Assembly: GCA_002747035.1 (NCBI GenBank)
Contig: PDRZ01000015.1
Location: 124,001 to 188,000 of the forward strand
Source: Rhodobacterales bacterium
Lineage (GTDB): Bacteria > Pseudomonadota > Alphaproteobacteria > Rhodobacterales > Rhodobacteraceae
Direction: 5' to 3'
Length of the DNA stretch: 64,000 nucleotides
This document shows, in pieces, positions 8,585 to 16,465 of the stretch (within the stretch, counting starts at the first letter, position 1; each line of letters opens with the position of its first letter). The notes under the pieces were generated by a model. That model was not told where the DNA came from and did not search any database. It saw nothing but the letters and a program-made list of their open reading frames with translations. Made by a program: the position numbers and the translations under genes.

Positions 8585-10177
8585 TCAGACGTCAAACGAC
8601 ATCGAAGTGACCTGTTGGAACATGCCGGTGGCGCGCAGTTTGTCGAGTACATCCGGGGCAACAGGTGCATCCACATAGAGCAGCGCAATGGCAGCCCCAC
8701 CGGGCGCGTTACGGCCCAGCGTGAAGTTGGCGATGTTGACGCCGTTTTCGCCCATCATGTTGCCCAGGGTGCCAATAATGCCGGGGATGTCGTCATTGGT
8801 GGTATAGAGCATGTGCGCGCCCACTTCGGCGTCGATATTGATGCCTTTGATCTGGATGAACCGCGGCTTGCCGTCCGAGAACACCGTGCCGCCGATGGAC
8901 CGTTCGCGGGCATCGGTCACAACGGTGACCTTGATATACCCTTCGAAGGCACCCGATTTGTCCTGGCTTGTGGTGCTGATCCTGACGCCGCGCTCTTTGG
9001 CGATGACGGGCGCAGAAACCATGTTCACATCCGGGTTTACCGATTTCATGATCCCCGCGATGGTGGCACAGTTCAGCGCTTCGAGGTTCATGCCGGACGC
9101 GACGCCATCATACAGGATGTTGATCGCTTTGATCGGTTCATCGGTGAGTTGGCCGATGAAGCTTCCCAAATGGTCCGCCAGCTTGATCCACGGGCCCATG
9201 ACTTTGGCCTCTTCCGCGGTCACGCTGGGCATATTCAGCGCGTTTTCCACGGCACCCGTCAGCAGATAGTTCGACATCTGCTCGGCCACTTGCAGGGCGA
9301 CGTTTTCCTGGGCCTCGGTCGTGGCGGCACCCAGGTGCGGCGTACAGACCACGTTGGGCAGGTTGAAAAGCGGGTTTTCGGTGGCCGGTTCAACGGAGAA
9401 CACGTCAAAGGCCGCGCCTGCGACATGGCCGGATTTCAACAGGTCGGCCAGCGCCTCTTCGTCGACCAGACCACCACGGGCACAGTTGATGATACGCACA
9501 CCGGGTTTGGTTTTTTCAAGGTTCTCGCGGGAGAGAATGTTCTTGGTCTGCTCGGTGAAGGGGACGTGCAGGGTGATGAAGTCAGCACGGGTCAGAAGGT
9601 CGTCAAGCTCAACCTTTTCCACGCCCATCTTGTCGGCCTTTTCTTCGCTGAGGAAGGGGTCAAAGGCGATGACTTTCATCTTGAGGCCCCTGGCCCGGTC
9701 ACAGACGATGCCGCCAATGTTGCCCGCGCCGATGACGCCGAGGGTCTTGTTGGTGAGTTCGACCCCCATGAATTTGGATTTCTCCCACTTGCCGGCATGG
9801 GTGGAGGCGCTGGCCTCGGGGATCTGACGGGCTACGGCGAACATCATGGCGATGGCATGTTCGGCGGTGGTAATCATGTTACCAAAGGGCGTGTTCATGA
9901 CGATCACGCCCTTCTTGGACGCGGCCTCTTTGTCCACGTTGTCGGTGCCGATCCCGGCACGGCCAATGACCTTGAGGTTGTCTGCCTTGGCGAGGATGGT
10001 TTCCGTCACCTTGGTCGCACTGCGGATGGCGAGGCCATCGTATTGGCCAATCACTTCGGCCAGCTTGTCCTTGTCCTTGCCCAGATCGGGTTCGAAATCC
10101 ACGTCGATGCCGCGATCACGAAAGATCTGAACAGCGGTGGGAGAGAGTTTGTCGGAAACGAGTACTTTGGGAGCCAT
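8585..10177 (-). CDS. serA: D-3-phosphoglycerate dehydrogenase
   Basis: Oxidises 3-phosphoglycerate to 3-phosphohydroxypyruvate with NAD, the first step of serine synthesis, in the cytosol. At 530 residues it is the long form: substrate-binding and Rossmann domains (GVIGAGNIGG near 147, RGGLVDEEAL, and catalytic His in CTPHLGAATTEAQ), then an intervening domain, then a C-terminal ACT domain (about 455-530) of the type that binds serine for feedback inhibition. It follows serC in the same direction with a 90-bp gap holding a cloverleaf-like structure, and ends at a strong terminator. Confidence 0.97.
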   Translation of the reverse strand: MAPKVLVSDKLSPTAVQIFRDRGIDVDFEPDLGKDKDKLAEVIGQYDGLAIRSATKVTETILAKADNLKVIGRAGIGTDNVDKEAASKKGVIVMNTPFGNMITTAEHAIAMMFAVARQIPEASASTHAGKWEKSKFMGVELTNKTLGVIGAGNIGGIVCDRARGLKMKVIAFDPFLSEEKADKMGVEKVELDDLLTRADFITLHVPFTEQTKNILSRENLEKTKPGVRIINCARGGLVDEEALADLLKSGHVAGAAFDVFSVEPATENPLFNLPNVVCTPHLGAATTEAQENVALQVAEQMSNYLLTGAVENALNMPSVTAEEAKVMGPWIKLADHLGSFIGQLTDEPIKAINILYDGVASGMNLEALNCATIAGIMKSVNPDVNMVSAPVIAKERGVRISTTSQDKSGAFEGYIKVTVVTDARERSIGGTVFSDGKPRFIQIKGINIDAEVGAHMLYTTNDDIPGIIGTLGNMMGENGVNIANFTLGRNAPGGAAIALLYVDAPVAPDVLDKLRATGMFQQVTSMSFDV

Positions 10178-10204
10178 GGGTTTGGTCCTTTATGAGAGGG
10201 GGGA

Positions 10205-10260
10205 GCTCGTCGCGCCCTTGCGGGCGCGCCTCGCGAGGCCGCCTGTAAGGGCGGACGAGC
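10205..10260. repeat. Four-way (cloverleaf) palindromic structure between serC and serA
   Basis: An outer 7-bp stem, GCTCGTC with GACGAGC, encloses three hairpins back to back: GCGCCC-TTGC-GGGCGC, the self-complementary GCCTCGCGAGGC, and CGCC-TGTAAG-GGCG. Every base of the outer arms and of the first two hairpins pairs. It lies in the transcribed spacer of serC-serA and could tune relative expression, stabilise mRNA or be a mobile palindromic unit. It is not a tRNA: there is no GTTCRA T-loop, anticodon loop or conserved D-loop. Confidence 0.6.
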
Positions 10261-10267
10261 AGTCAGG

Positions 10268-11410
10268 TTATTGTGCTTTGATTTCGGTTTCGAAGGCCCA
10301 GGCGAGCCAGGGCAGCATCGCCGCGACATCGCTGGTTTCCACCGTGCCGCCGCACCAGATCCGCAGACCGGCAGGCGCGTCGCGATAGGCACCGATATCA
10401 AGCGCGATGTTCTCGGCCTCCAGCCGCTTGGCCACGGCCTTGGCAAAACTCGCGCCATCGGCGATCCGGTCATCGGTGAATTTCAGGCACACGGACGTGT
10501 TGGAGCGCGTTGCCGGGTCCACCGCCAGGTTGGCGATCCAGTCATTGGCGGCACAGAAATCATGCACCGCCTGTGCATTGGCATCGGCCCGGGCGATCAG
10601 CCCTTGCAAGCCACCCACCGACCGCGCCCAGTCCAGCGCGAAAAGATAGTCTTCGACGGCCAGCATCGAGGGCGTGTTGATCGTGGCACCGGTAAAGATT
10701 CCGTCGATCAGCTTGCCGCCCTTGGTCAGGCGGAAAATCTTGGGCAGGGGCCAGGCCGGGGTGTAGCTTTCCAGCCGTTCCACGGCGCGGGGGGACAGGA
10801 TCAGCATCCCGTGGGCCGCTTCGCCGCCCAGCACTTTTTGCCAGCTGAACGTGGTGACATCCAGCTTGTCCCAGGGCAGGTCCATCGCAAAGGCCGCCGA
10901 CGTGGCATCACAGATGGTCAGGCCCGCGCGGTCGTCGGCGATCCAGTCGCCATTGGGTACGCGCACACCGGCGGTGGTGCCGTTCCAGGTGAACACGACA
11001 TCATTGTTGCAATCGACCGTACCCAGATCGACGATTTCGCCATAGTCGGCGGTTTTCACCTCGGCGTCGATTTTAAGCTGTTTCACAACGTCGGTCACCC
11101 AGCCCGAACCAAAGCTTTCCCAGGCCAGCATTTCCACTTTGCGTTCACCCAGCAGCGACCACAGGGCCATTTCCACGGCACCGGTATCAGAGGCGGGCAC
11201 GATGCCGATTTTGTAATCGGCGGGAATGCCCAGAACCTCGCGCGTGCCTTCGATGGCATCCTTCAGCTTGGCCTTGCCCACGGCGGCGCGGTGCGAGCGA
11301 CCCAGGGCGGCGTCGGCCAGTTTATCAAGCGTGAATGTGGGGGGTTTGGCGCAGGGGCCAGAGGAGAAACGCGGATTGGCCGGCCGCGTTGCCGGTTGTT
11401 CAATAGCCAT
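10268..11410 (-). CDS. serC: Phosphoserine aminotransferase
   Basis: PLP enzyme converting 3-phosphohydroxypyruvate and glutamate to phosphoserine and 2-oxoglutarate, the second step of serine synthesis. It has 380 residues and is of the alphaproteobacterial type (N-terminal [30 protein letters not shown]). The PLP lysine lies in [15 protein letters not shown], and [12 protein letters not shown] carries the cofactor-contacting Asp. It is first in a serC-serA operon with a hairpin leader just upstream. serB is divergent about 160 bases away, so all three serine-specific steps are together. Confidence 0.97.
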   Translation of the reverse strand: MAIEQPATRPANPRFSSGPCAKPPTFTLDKLADAALGRSHRAAVGKAKLKDAIEGTREVLGIPADYKIGIVPASDTGAVEMALWSLLGERKVEMLAWESFGSGWVTDVVKQLKIDAEVKTADYGEIVDLGTVDCNNDVVFTWNGTTAGVRVPNGDWIADDRAGLTICDATSAAFAMDLPWDKLDVTTFSWQKVLGGEAAHGMLILSPRAVERLESYTPAWPLPKIFRLTKGGKLIDGIFTGATINTPSMLAVEDYLFALDWARSVGGLQGLIARADANAQAVHDFCAANDWIANLAVDPATRSNTSVCLKFTDDRIADGASFAKAVAKRLEAENIALDIGAYRDAPAGLRIWCGGTVETSDVAAMLPWLAWAFETEIKAQ

Positions 11411-11470
11411 TTGTAGCTACCCTTCCAGATAAGCGCCTCTCGTTGGGGAGAGGTGTCCCACGGACCGAAT
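11411..11470 (-). promoter_or_regulatory. Candidate serC RNA leader
   Basis: The 60 bases before serC contain a hairpin CCTCTC...GAGAGG (11436-11453), followed by GCGCTTATCTGGAAGGGTAG up to the start region. A structured leader called the serC motif has been described upstream of serC-serA operons in alphaproteobacteria, and position and hairpin agree with it. I assign it by position and recollection of the motif only. A covariance-model search would settle it. Confidence 0.5.
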
Positions 11471-11570
11471 TACGGGGGCTTGGGGGCTTTCACAAGGGGC
11501 AAATCGGGTCTAGAACGCCGCTTGGGTGTCGGAATGCGACACGGAAAGACTACGATCGGAAACTTCGTAA

Positions 11571-12446
11571 ATGTATATCGTCACGCTGTTAACTTCGCCC
11601 GCCGCGCCGGGCCTGACCGCCGCGCTGGTTGATTCGCTGCGCAATGCCTGGGGGGGCGGCGATGCGGTATGGCTTTCGCCGGACGAGGCGGTGGAGTTTT
11701 CTGTGGCCGAGGTGCCGGGCAACCGTTGGGAGGTCTGGGCCGATCTTCAGGGCATGGGGGTGGATCTGATCGTGCAGCCCGGGGCCGGGCGGAAGAAAAA
11801 GATGCTGCTTGCGGATATGGACAGCACGATGATCCGCCAGGAATGCATTGACGAACTGGCCGATGAGGCGGGTGTTGGCGAGCGAGTCAAGGAGATCACG
11901 GCCCGGGCGATGAATGGAGAGCTGGATTTCGAGGGGGCGTTGACCGAGCGGGTCGGGCTGTTGGCCGGGCTGGATGAGGCCGTGATTGCAGAGGTGTTGG
12001 AAAAGCGCATTACCCTGATGCCCGGCGGGCGTGCCTTGGTGGCCACGATGAAGGTCAACGGGGCCTATGCCGCGCTGGTGTCGGGCGGGTTCACCGCCTT
12101 TACCGCATCGGTTGCGGCGCAGTTGGGGTTTGACGAGACCCGGGCCAATACGTTGCTGGTTGAGGGCGGCAGGCTGAGTGGTGAGGTCGGGCGGCCTATT
12201 CTTGGGCGTGAGGCCAAGGTGCAGGCGTTGGAAGAGATCACCGCAAAGCTGGGGATCGGTGAGGCCGATGTGATCGCCGTGGGCGATGGGGCCAATGATC
12301 TGGGCATGTTGGGGCGTGCCGGGGCAGGCGTGGCGCTACATGCCAAGCCAAGCGTGGCGGCGGAATGCGATATCCGGGTGAATTTCGGCGATCTGAGCGC
12401 GCTATTGTACCTGCAGGGGTATGCGCGCACCGAATTCGCAGCGTGA
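11571..12446 (+). CDS. serB: Phosphoserine phosphatase
   Basis: HAD-superfamily enzyme that hydrolyses phosphoserine to serine, the last step of the pathway. It has 291 residues. A divergent N-terminal region of about 75 residues precedes the catalytic core: nucleophile Asp82 and Asp84 in LLADMDSTMI, the SGGF motif, the lysine motif in GREAKVQAL, and GDGANDLGML. It is transcribed divergently from serC-serA. A GC-rich repeat follows its stop, before two small genes on the other strand. Confidence 0.96.
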   Translation: MYIVTLLTSPAAPGLTAALVDSLRNAWGGGDAVWLSPDEAVEFSVAEVPGNRWEVWADLQGMGVDLIVQPGAGRKKKMLLADMDSTMIRQECIDELADEAGVGERVKEITARAMNGELDFEGALTERVGLLAGLDEAVIAEVLEKRITLMPGGRALVATMKVNGAYAALVSGGFTAFTASVAAQLGFDETRANTLLVEGGRLSGEVGRPILGREAKVQALEEITAKLGIGEADVIAVGDGANDLGMLGRAGAGVALHAKPSVAAECDIRVNFGDLSALLYLQGYARTEFAA

Positions 12447-12452
12447 CCCAAA

Positions 12453-12519
12453 GGCGTGCCCGTGCCGGGCACCCATGATGTCTCGATCCTCCGCCTTGCG
12501 GCGTCGTTCTCGGGATTGG
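12453..12519. repeat. GC-rich dispersed repeat, class C, copy 1
   Basis: Shares, in opposite orientation, a long stretch with 54004-54067. The conserved parts are GCGTGCCCGTGCCGGGCACC, CATGATGTCTCG, TCCTC, and a CGGGATTGG end. The GTGCCCG-TGC-CGGGCAC hairpin is perfect in both. Here it lies between convergent serB and the small-gene pair and may act as a two-way terminator. Confidence 0.75.
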
Positions 12520-12534
12520 CGCGTGAGGCTGGTG

Positions 12535-12738
12535 TTACGCGCTGACGGATGGCATCGGAAACAGTTCAACCTGTTGCGGCAGGGTGATCAACATGCGCCC
12601 GTTCATCGTGTCCTTTATGCCGAAACCGTTGCGTTCCAGCCTGCGTTCGAGGTCACGTTCATCTGTGGCCGCGTGGAGTTCGCGCCGTACAAGCGCCGCG
12701 ATCTGTGCCGCGGCCAGCGGGTCGGTTTTGTGAAACAT
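12535..12738 (-). CDS. Small conserved-looking protein, second of a tandem paralogous pair
   Basis: A 67-residue soluble basic protein of unknown function. From residue 15 on it aligns with the preceding 71-residue gene: both have an R-E-x(n)-A-containing helix, then RRL or FRL, then G(F/Y)GI(K/R)DT, two residues, G, one residue, M, then IT and ending EL...P. Its ATG lies one base after the stop of that gene, so translation is probably coupled. I placed the start at MFHKTDPLAA; an upstream in-frame ATG would overlap the first gene by 36 bases. I do not recognise the family. Confidence 0.6.
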   Translation of the reverse strand: MFHKTDPLAAAQIAALVRRELHAATDERDLERRLERNGFGIKDTMNGRMLITLPQQVELFPMPSVSA

Positions 12739-12739
12739 C

Positions 12740-12955
12740 TTATGCGGCCTCGGCCTGATCTTCGGGCAAGGCACAGAGTTCGGTGCCTTTCAGAAGCGAG
12801 GTGATCATGCAGCCGTGATCCGTATCGCGGATGCCATATCCATAGCCACGCAGGCGGAATTTCCATTCCCGGTCCGACAGCGCCATTTCGCGTTCCCGCA
12901 TGACGATTTCACAGACCTTCCGGGTCATTTCAAAGTCGGGAGCTTCGTGTTTCAT
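12740..12955 (-). CDS. Small protein, first of a tandem paralogous pair
   Basis: A 71-residue charged protein (MKHEAPDFEMTRKVCEIV...) with a helical N-terminal half and the motif RLRGYGYGIRDTDHG-x-MIT shared with its downstream neighbour. Function unknown. The ATG at 12955 is preferred over one 9 bases upstream because GAGGA then lies 8 bases before it. That ribosome site is the 3' arm of a perfect 12-bp inverted repeat, so translation initiation may be controlled by RNA structure. The pair sits between serB and rlmN and is convergent with serB. Confidence 0.65.
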   Translation of the reverse strand: MKHEAPDFEMTRKVCEIVMREREMALSDREWKFRLRGYGYGIRDTDHGCMITSLLKGTELCALPEDQAEAA

Positions 12956-12960
12956 GGTTT

Positions 12961-13003
12961 TCATCCTCGTTTACAAAACATACTGTTGATGAAACGAGGA
13001 TGA
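12961..13003 (-). promoter_or_regulatory. Hairpin covering the ribosome binding site of the small-gene pair
   Basis: Perfect inverted repeat, TCATCCTCGTTT and AAACGAGGATGA, with a 19-base spacer. On the minus-strand transcript the 3' arm holds the GAGGA ribosome site of the gene starting at 12955, so in the folded state it is fully paired. A palindrome ATCCGGCCGGAT (13003-13014) abuts it upstream. It may be a translational switch or a DNA operator. Confidence 0.65.
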
Positions 13004-13055
13004 TCCGGCCGGATGGCAGGAATTCAGCACAATCAAGGCAATTTCGAGAGATTGT

Positions 13056-14264
13056 TTACGGGGCCTGCCCGGTTTCCGCCGCAATTTGTGCGCGGGATTT
13101 GCGGGCGCGTTCGGTGGCCGATTTGAGTTGGCCACAGGCCGCCATGATGTCATCCCCCCGCGTTTTGCGGATGGGCGAGGCATAGCCCGCCTGGTAGATG
13201 ATATTGGCAAAGGCGCGAATCCGGTTGTTGGAACTGCGTGTATAAGGCGATCCGGGCCATTCGTTGAACGGGATCAGGTTGATCTTGGCCGGGATGTTGT
13301 GGCGTTTGATATGGGCGATCAGCCTGTGGGCGTCTTCGTCGCTGTCATTCACGCCGTTCAGCATGACGTATTCAAAGGTGATGCGTTCGCTGTTGGACGC
13401 CTTGGGATAGGCGGCAAGCGCCTTTAACAGCTCTTCGATATTCCAGCGTTTGTTGATGGGAACAAGCACGTTGCGGGTGTCGTCGGTGGTGGCGTGGAAC
13501 GAGATCGCAAGCAGGCAGCCGATCTCTTCGGCTGTGCGGGCGATTTCCGGGACGACGCCAGAGGTGGAGAGCGTGATACGGCGGCGGGACAGCTGGATGC
13601 CTTCGGGGTCCATGGCGATTTTCATGGCGTCGCGCACGTTGTCAAAGTTGTAAAGTGGTTCGCCCATGCCCATCAGAACGATGTTGGAGAGCAGCCGGGT
13701 TTCATCCTTGGGCGCGCCGGGGGTGGGCCATTCGTCAAGGTCGTCGCGCGCCATCATCACCTGACCAATGATTTCCCCGGCGGTCAGGTTGCGGACCAGC
13801 TTTTGCGTGCCGGTGTGGCAGAAAGAACAGGTGAGGGTACAGCCCACCTGGGAGGAAATGCAAAGCGTGCCGCGGTCGTCTTCGGGGATATAGACCACCT
13901 CGACCTCGTGCCCGCCGGCGATGCGGACAAGGTATTTGCGTGTGCCGTCGGTGGATACCTGTTTTGAGACCACTTCGGGAATGTCGATGGTGAAATGCTC
14001 GGCCAGTTGCGCGCGATAGCTTTTGGCCAGATTGGTCATGTCGGCAAAGTCGCGTTTGCCCCATTGATAAATCCACTGCCAGATCTGTCCGGTGCGCATC
14101 TTTGCCTGCTTTTCCGGCGTGCCCATGTCGATCAGCGCGGTGCGCATCTGGTCCCTGGTCAACCCGACGAGGTTCACCTTGCCATCACGACCGGTGGGCC
14201 GCAGACGGGGCAGGGTTTTCACGTCCGGCGTGATCGGGGAATAACTTGGCTTTTCGGTGCTCAT
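13056..14264 (-). CDS. rlmN: 23S rRNA (adenine(2503)-C(2))-methyltransferase
   Basis: Radical-SAM enzyme that methylates C2 of A2503 in 23S rRNA, and A37 in some tRNAs. It has 402 residues. The iron-sulfur triad is Cys142, Cys146 and Cys149 in [12 protein letters not shown]. The C-terminal Cys377 in MAACGQLKS matches the methyl-carrying cysteine of this family. [12 protein letters not shown] and HATTDDTRN are further signatures. The frame continues 58 codons upstream, but [10 protein letters not shown] is the sensible start, with AGGA about 9 bases before it. The gene is monocistronic in appearance. Confidence 0.96.
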   Translation of the reverse strand: MSTEKPSYSPITPDVKTLPRLRPTGRDGKVNLVGLTRDQMRTALIDMGTPEKQAKMRTGQIWQWIYQWGKRDFADMTNLAKSYRAQLAEHFTIDIPEVVSKQVSTDGTRKYLVRIAGGHEVEVVYIPEDDRGTLCISSQVGCTLTCSFCHTGTQKLVRNLTAGEIIGQVMMARDDLDEWPTPGAPKDETRLLSNIVLMGMGEPLYNFDNVRDAMKIAMDPEGIQLSRRRITLSTSGVVPEIARTAEEIGCLLAISFHATTDDTRNVLVPINKRWNIEELLKALAAYPKASNSERITFEYVMLNGVNDSDEDAHRLIAHIKRHNIPAKINLIPFNEWPGSPYTRSSNNRIRAFANIIYQAGYASPIRKTRGDDIMAACGQLKSATERARKSRAQIAAETGQAP

Positions 14265-14483
14265 GGCGCGCGTCCTGAAAAAAGCGATGGGGGATGCGTC
14301 TATATAGAGCGTTTCCCCCCATTGTCGAGTCATCCGTCCGGTTCCGGCATCTGTGGCGGAGAGCCGGGGCGGGCGCGCAGCGCAGCACCTTGGCCAGTGA
14401 TGCGTGATAAGCCGTGAAAAACTTCCCAGCCCCGGCACCGGTCTGCGGTACAGGGGTGAGAAATCAAACTGTGAGGGGGGGCG

Positions 14484-15011
14484 TTACTTACAACGCTTCT
14501 CGGCGTCTTCCACCGCAGCCGTAAAGCCGGAGAGCGAGAACGTGTCCCTGGTCACCGTACCGCGGCCCGAACGTCCGGTTAAGACGGCCTTGGACCCGCG
14601 TTTCAACGCTGTGATGATCTTGGAATCATCCGAAGGAGACGCCGGCCAGGCCCATTCGCCTTCGGTGAACAGGTCAAACGACTTGCCATCGACATTCAGG
14701 TTTACCGTTGACCCGCTGGCAAAGGGATAACCGCCGGTAAAGGCCACTTGCCCGGCAACCTTGGCCGAGGGGCGGTAGAAGGCCATGAGCAGGATGTCGC
14801 TGCGTTTCACAGCAACCACGCGCCCGTCCTTGGTGTTAACCGTTTCCTTGGGTGATGACACAGCCCAGCATTCCCGTGGGCTTTTCTCTTCGAACACGGA
14901 CCAGTCGGTTTTTGCTCCGACCTGGTTCGTACTTGTCTGCTGCGCCTCTGCACCAGTTGCCACCAGCGCCAACGCGGCCCCGGCGATTGCATGCGCAAAA
15001 CGTGATACCAT
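14484..15011 (-). CDS. Invasion-associated locus B (IalB) family protein
   Basis: A secreted 175-residue protein of a family common in Rhodobacterales and Rhizobiales. The founding member is an invasion protein of Bartonella, while the role in free-living relatives is unknown. It has a signal peptide (MVSRFAHAIAGAALALVATGAEAQ), then DWSVFEEKSPRECWAVSSP, a conserved start of the mature domain, and a C-terminal Cys (EKRCK) probably paired with Cys in RECW. GGAGG lies 8 bases before the start at 15011; an in-frame ATG 69 bases upstream is disfavoured. It is divergent from asparaginase. Confidence 0.88.
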   Translation of the reverse strand: MVSRFAHAIAGAALALVATGAEAQQTSTNQVGAKTDWSVFEEKSPRECWAVSSPKETVNTKDGRVVAVKRSDILLMAFYRPSAKVAGQVAFTGGYPFASGSTVNLNVDGKSFDLFTEGEWAWPASPSDDSKIITALKRGSKAVLTGRSGRGTVTRDTFSLSGFTAAVEDAEKRCK

Positions 15012-15195
15012 TTGTCCAGCCTCCAAGCTGTACTTTGCCTCAATTTCCGTCTCGGCCCCCAGCGTGCCTTGTTGCGGCATTTTCTGTAGACGGGGACCAT
15101 TTTCAACTCGACAACACTACAATAGCCTGAAATCTGCCGATAACAAAAGAGGAATTGGCAGAATTTTGCCAGAGATGTGAGCGGGAGGGTCTGAA

Positions 15196-16188
15196 ATGGC
15201 GACACCGGCAGAGATGGCCGAGATTTGGCGCGGCGATTTTCGGGAAAGCCTGCATCTGGGTCACGCCGTGATTTGCGGACCCGGGGGCGAGATTGTCGAG
15301 TCCTGGGGTGATCCCGATATGGAGGTCCTGCCGCGATCTTCGGCCAAGATGATCCAGGCGCTTCCGCTGTTGGAGAGCGGCGCGGCGCGCGTGGCGGGGC
15401 TGAGCCAGCAGCAACTGGCGCTGGCCTGTGCGTCCCATAAAGGGGCGGCGATCCATGTGGACCCGGTGCGCAACTGGCTCCGCGATCTTGGCCTTGGGGC
15501 GGATGATCTGCGCTGTGGTGCGCATATGCCCACTGACCGGGACGAGGCCAACCGCATCATTCGCGCCCATGCCGCGCCTTGCCAATGTCACAACAACTGT
15601 TCCGGTAAACATGCGGGGTTCCTGACGCTGAACCGGCATCTTGGGGCAGGCCCGGACTATGTCGCCCCCGAACATCCGGTTCAGGTCGCGGTGAAGTCTG
15701 CCTTTGAAGAGGTGACCGGGCAGGTCAGTCCCGGCTTTGGAATTGACGGCTGTTCCGCCCCCAATTTTGCCACCACATTGCATGGCATGGCCCGCGCCAT
15801 GGCGTTTTTTGCCGGGGCTTCGGGGGGCACGGCGCGCTCTGATGCGGCCGTGGCGTTGCGCGAGGCGATGATGGCCTGGCCCGAACTGGTGGCGGGCGAA
15901 GGGCGCGCCTGTACAGAACTGATGCGGGCCTGTGGCGGCAAGGTCGCGCTTAAAACCGGGGCCGAGGGTTTTTTCGTCGCGATCATCCCCGAACGCAAAC
16001 TGGGCGTGGCGTTGAAGATCGTGGATGGCGGTACGCGGGGGGCGGATTGTGCCATTGCGTCGATTCTGGTGAAACTTGGCCTCGTTGCCGCCGATCACCC
16101 CGCGGTTTTGAAATTCCGCAACGCGCCGATGCTCAATTGTCGCGGGATCGAAGCAGCGCATATCCGTCCGGGCGCTGCGTTTGCATAA
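15196..16188 (+). CDS. L-asparaginase, Rhizobium etli AV (class 3) type
   Basis: Hydrolyses asparagine to aspartate and ammonia. The protein has 330 residues and belongs to the COG4448 family, unrelated to the bacterial type I/II enzymes. The residues I recall for R. etli ReAV fall at the same numbers here: Ser48 and Lys51 in PRSSAKM, Ser80 in CASHKGA, and the metal-site Cys135 and Lys138 in NNCSGKH. A second Cys lies in IDGCSAPNF. Start 15196 is preceded by GGGAGG. It stands alone, divergent from the IalB gene, with a strong hairpin beyond its stop. Confidence 0.92.
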   Translation: MATPAEMAEIWRGDFRESLHLGHAVICGPGGEIVESWGDPDMEVLPRSSAKMIQALPLLESGAARVAGLSQQQLALACASHKGAAIHVDPVRNWLRDLGLGADDLRCGAHMPTDRDEANRIIRAHAAPCQCHNNCSGKHAGFLTLNRHLGAGPDYVAPEHPVQVAVKSAFEEVTGQVSPGFGIDGCSAPNFATTLHGMARAMAFFAGASGGTARSDAAVALREAMMAWPELVAGEGRACTELMRACGGKVALKTGAEGFFVAIIPERKLGVALKIVDGGTRGADCAIASILVKLGLVAADHPAVLKFRNAPMLNCRGIEAAHIRPGAAFA

Positions 16189-16363
16189 GGTGTCGGGCGG
16201 GGTGAAATTTCCTACCGGCGGTTATCGGAGCATTCCGAAAGCCCGCGAGCGGATTCTGTGTCCACGGGTCGAAAGGTGGGCACCGGTTTTCGGATTATCT
16301 ATTGATCGGAACACCCCGTGCGGCGCTTGCCGCGTGAGGTGTGGCATACTCCGTGAGGGGAAA

Positions 16364-16450
16364 GGGGGGCGCACCGCAGGTGCGCCCCCCCCGGCGATGC
16401 GCGCAGCGCAGCGCAAAACCTGTCCTGAGATGCGCGCAGCGCAGCGCAAA
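16364..16450. repeat. Perfect hairpin plus 22-bp tandem direct repeat
   Basis: GGGGGGCGCACC-GCA-GGTGCGCCCCCC (16364-16390) is a perfect 12-bp stem with a 3-base loop between convergent genes, suited to transcription stop. Just after it the 22-base unit GATGCGCGCAGCGCAGCGCA plus AA occurs twice, at 16396-16417 and 16429-16450, with a period of 33. The remaining 175 bases between the asparaginase stop and the hairpin hold nothing I recognise. Confidence 0.7.
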
Positions 16451-16465
16451 CTCTCGCCTTGGAGC

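Noticed and set aside
8615-10195. 526-codon plus-strand frame opposite serA
   Set aside because: It mirrors serA exactly; serA has full family motifs, and this frame is His/Gly/Arg-rich shadow sequence.
10205-10260. tRNA gene suggested by the cloverleaf shape
   Set aside because: It has a 7-bp closing stem but no T-loop GTTCRA, no 7-base anticodon loop, no D-loop bases and only 56 bases.
16396-16450. CRISPR-like direct repeats
   Set aside because: Only two copies of a 22-base GC-rich unit with an 11-base gap; no array, spacers or cas genes.
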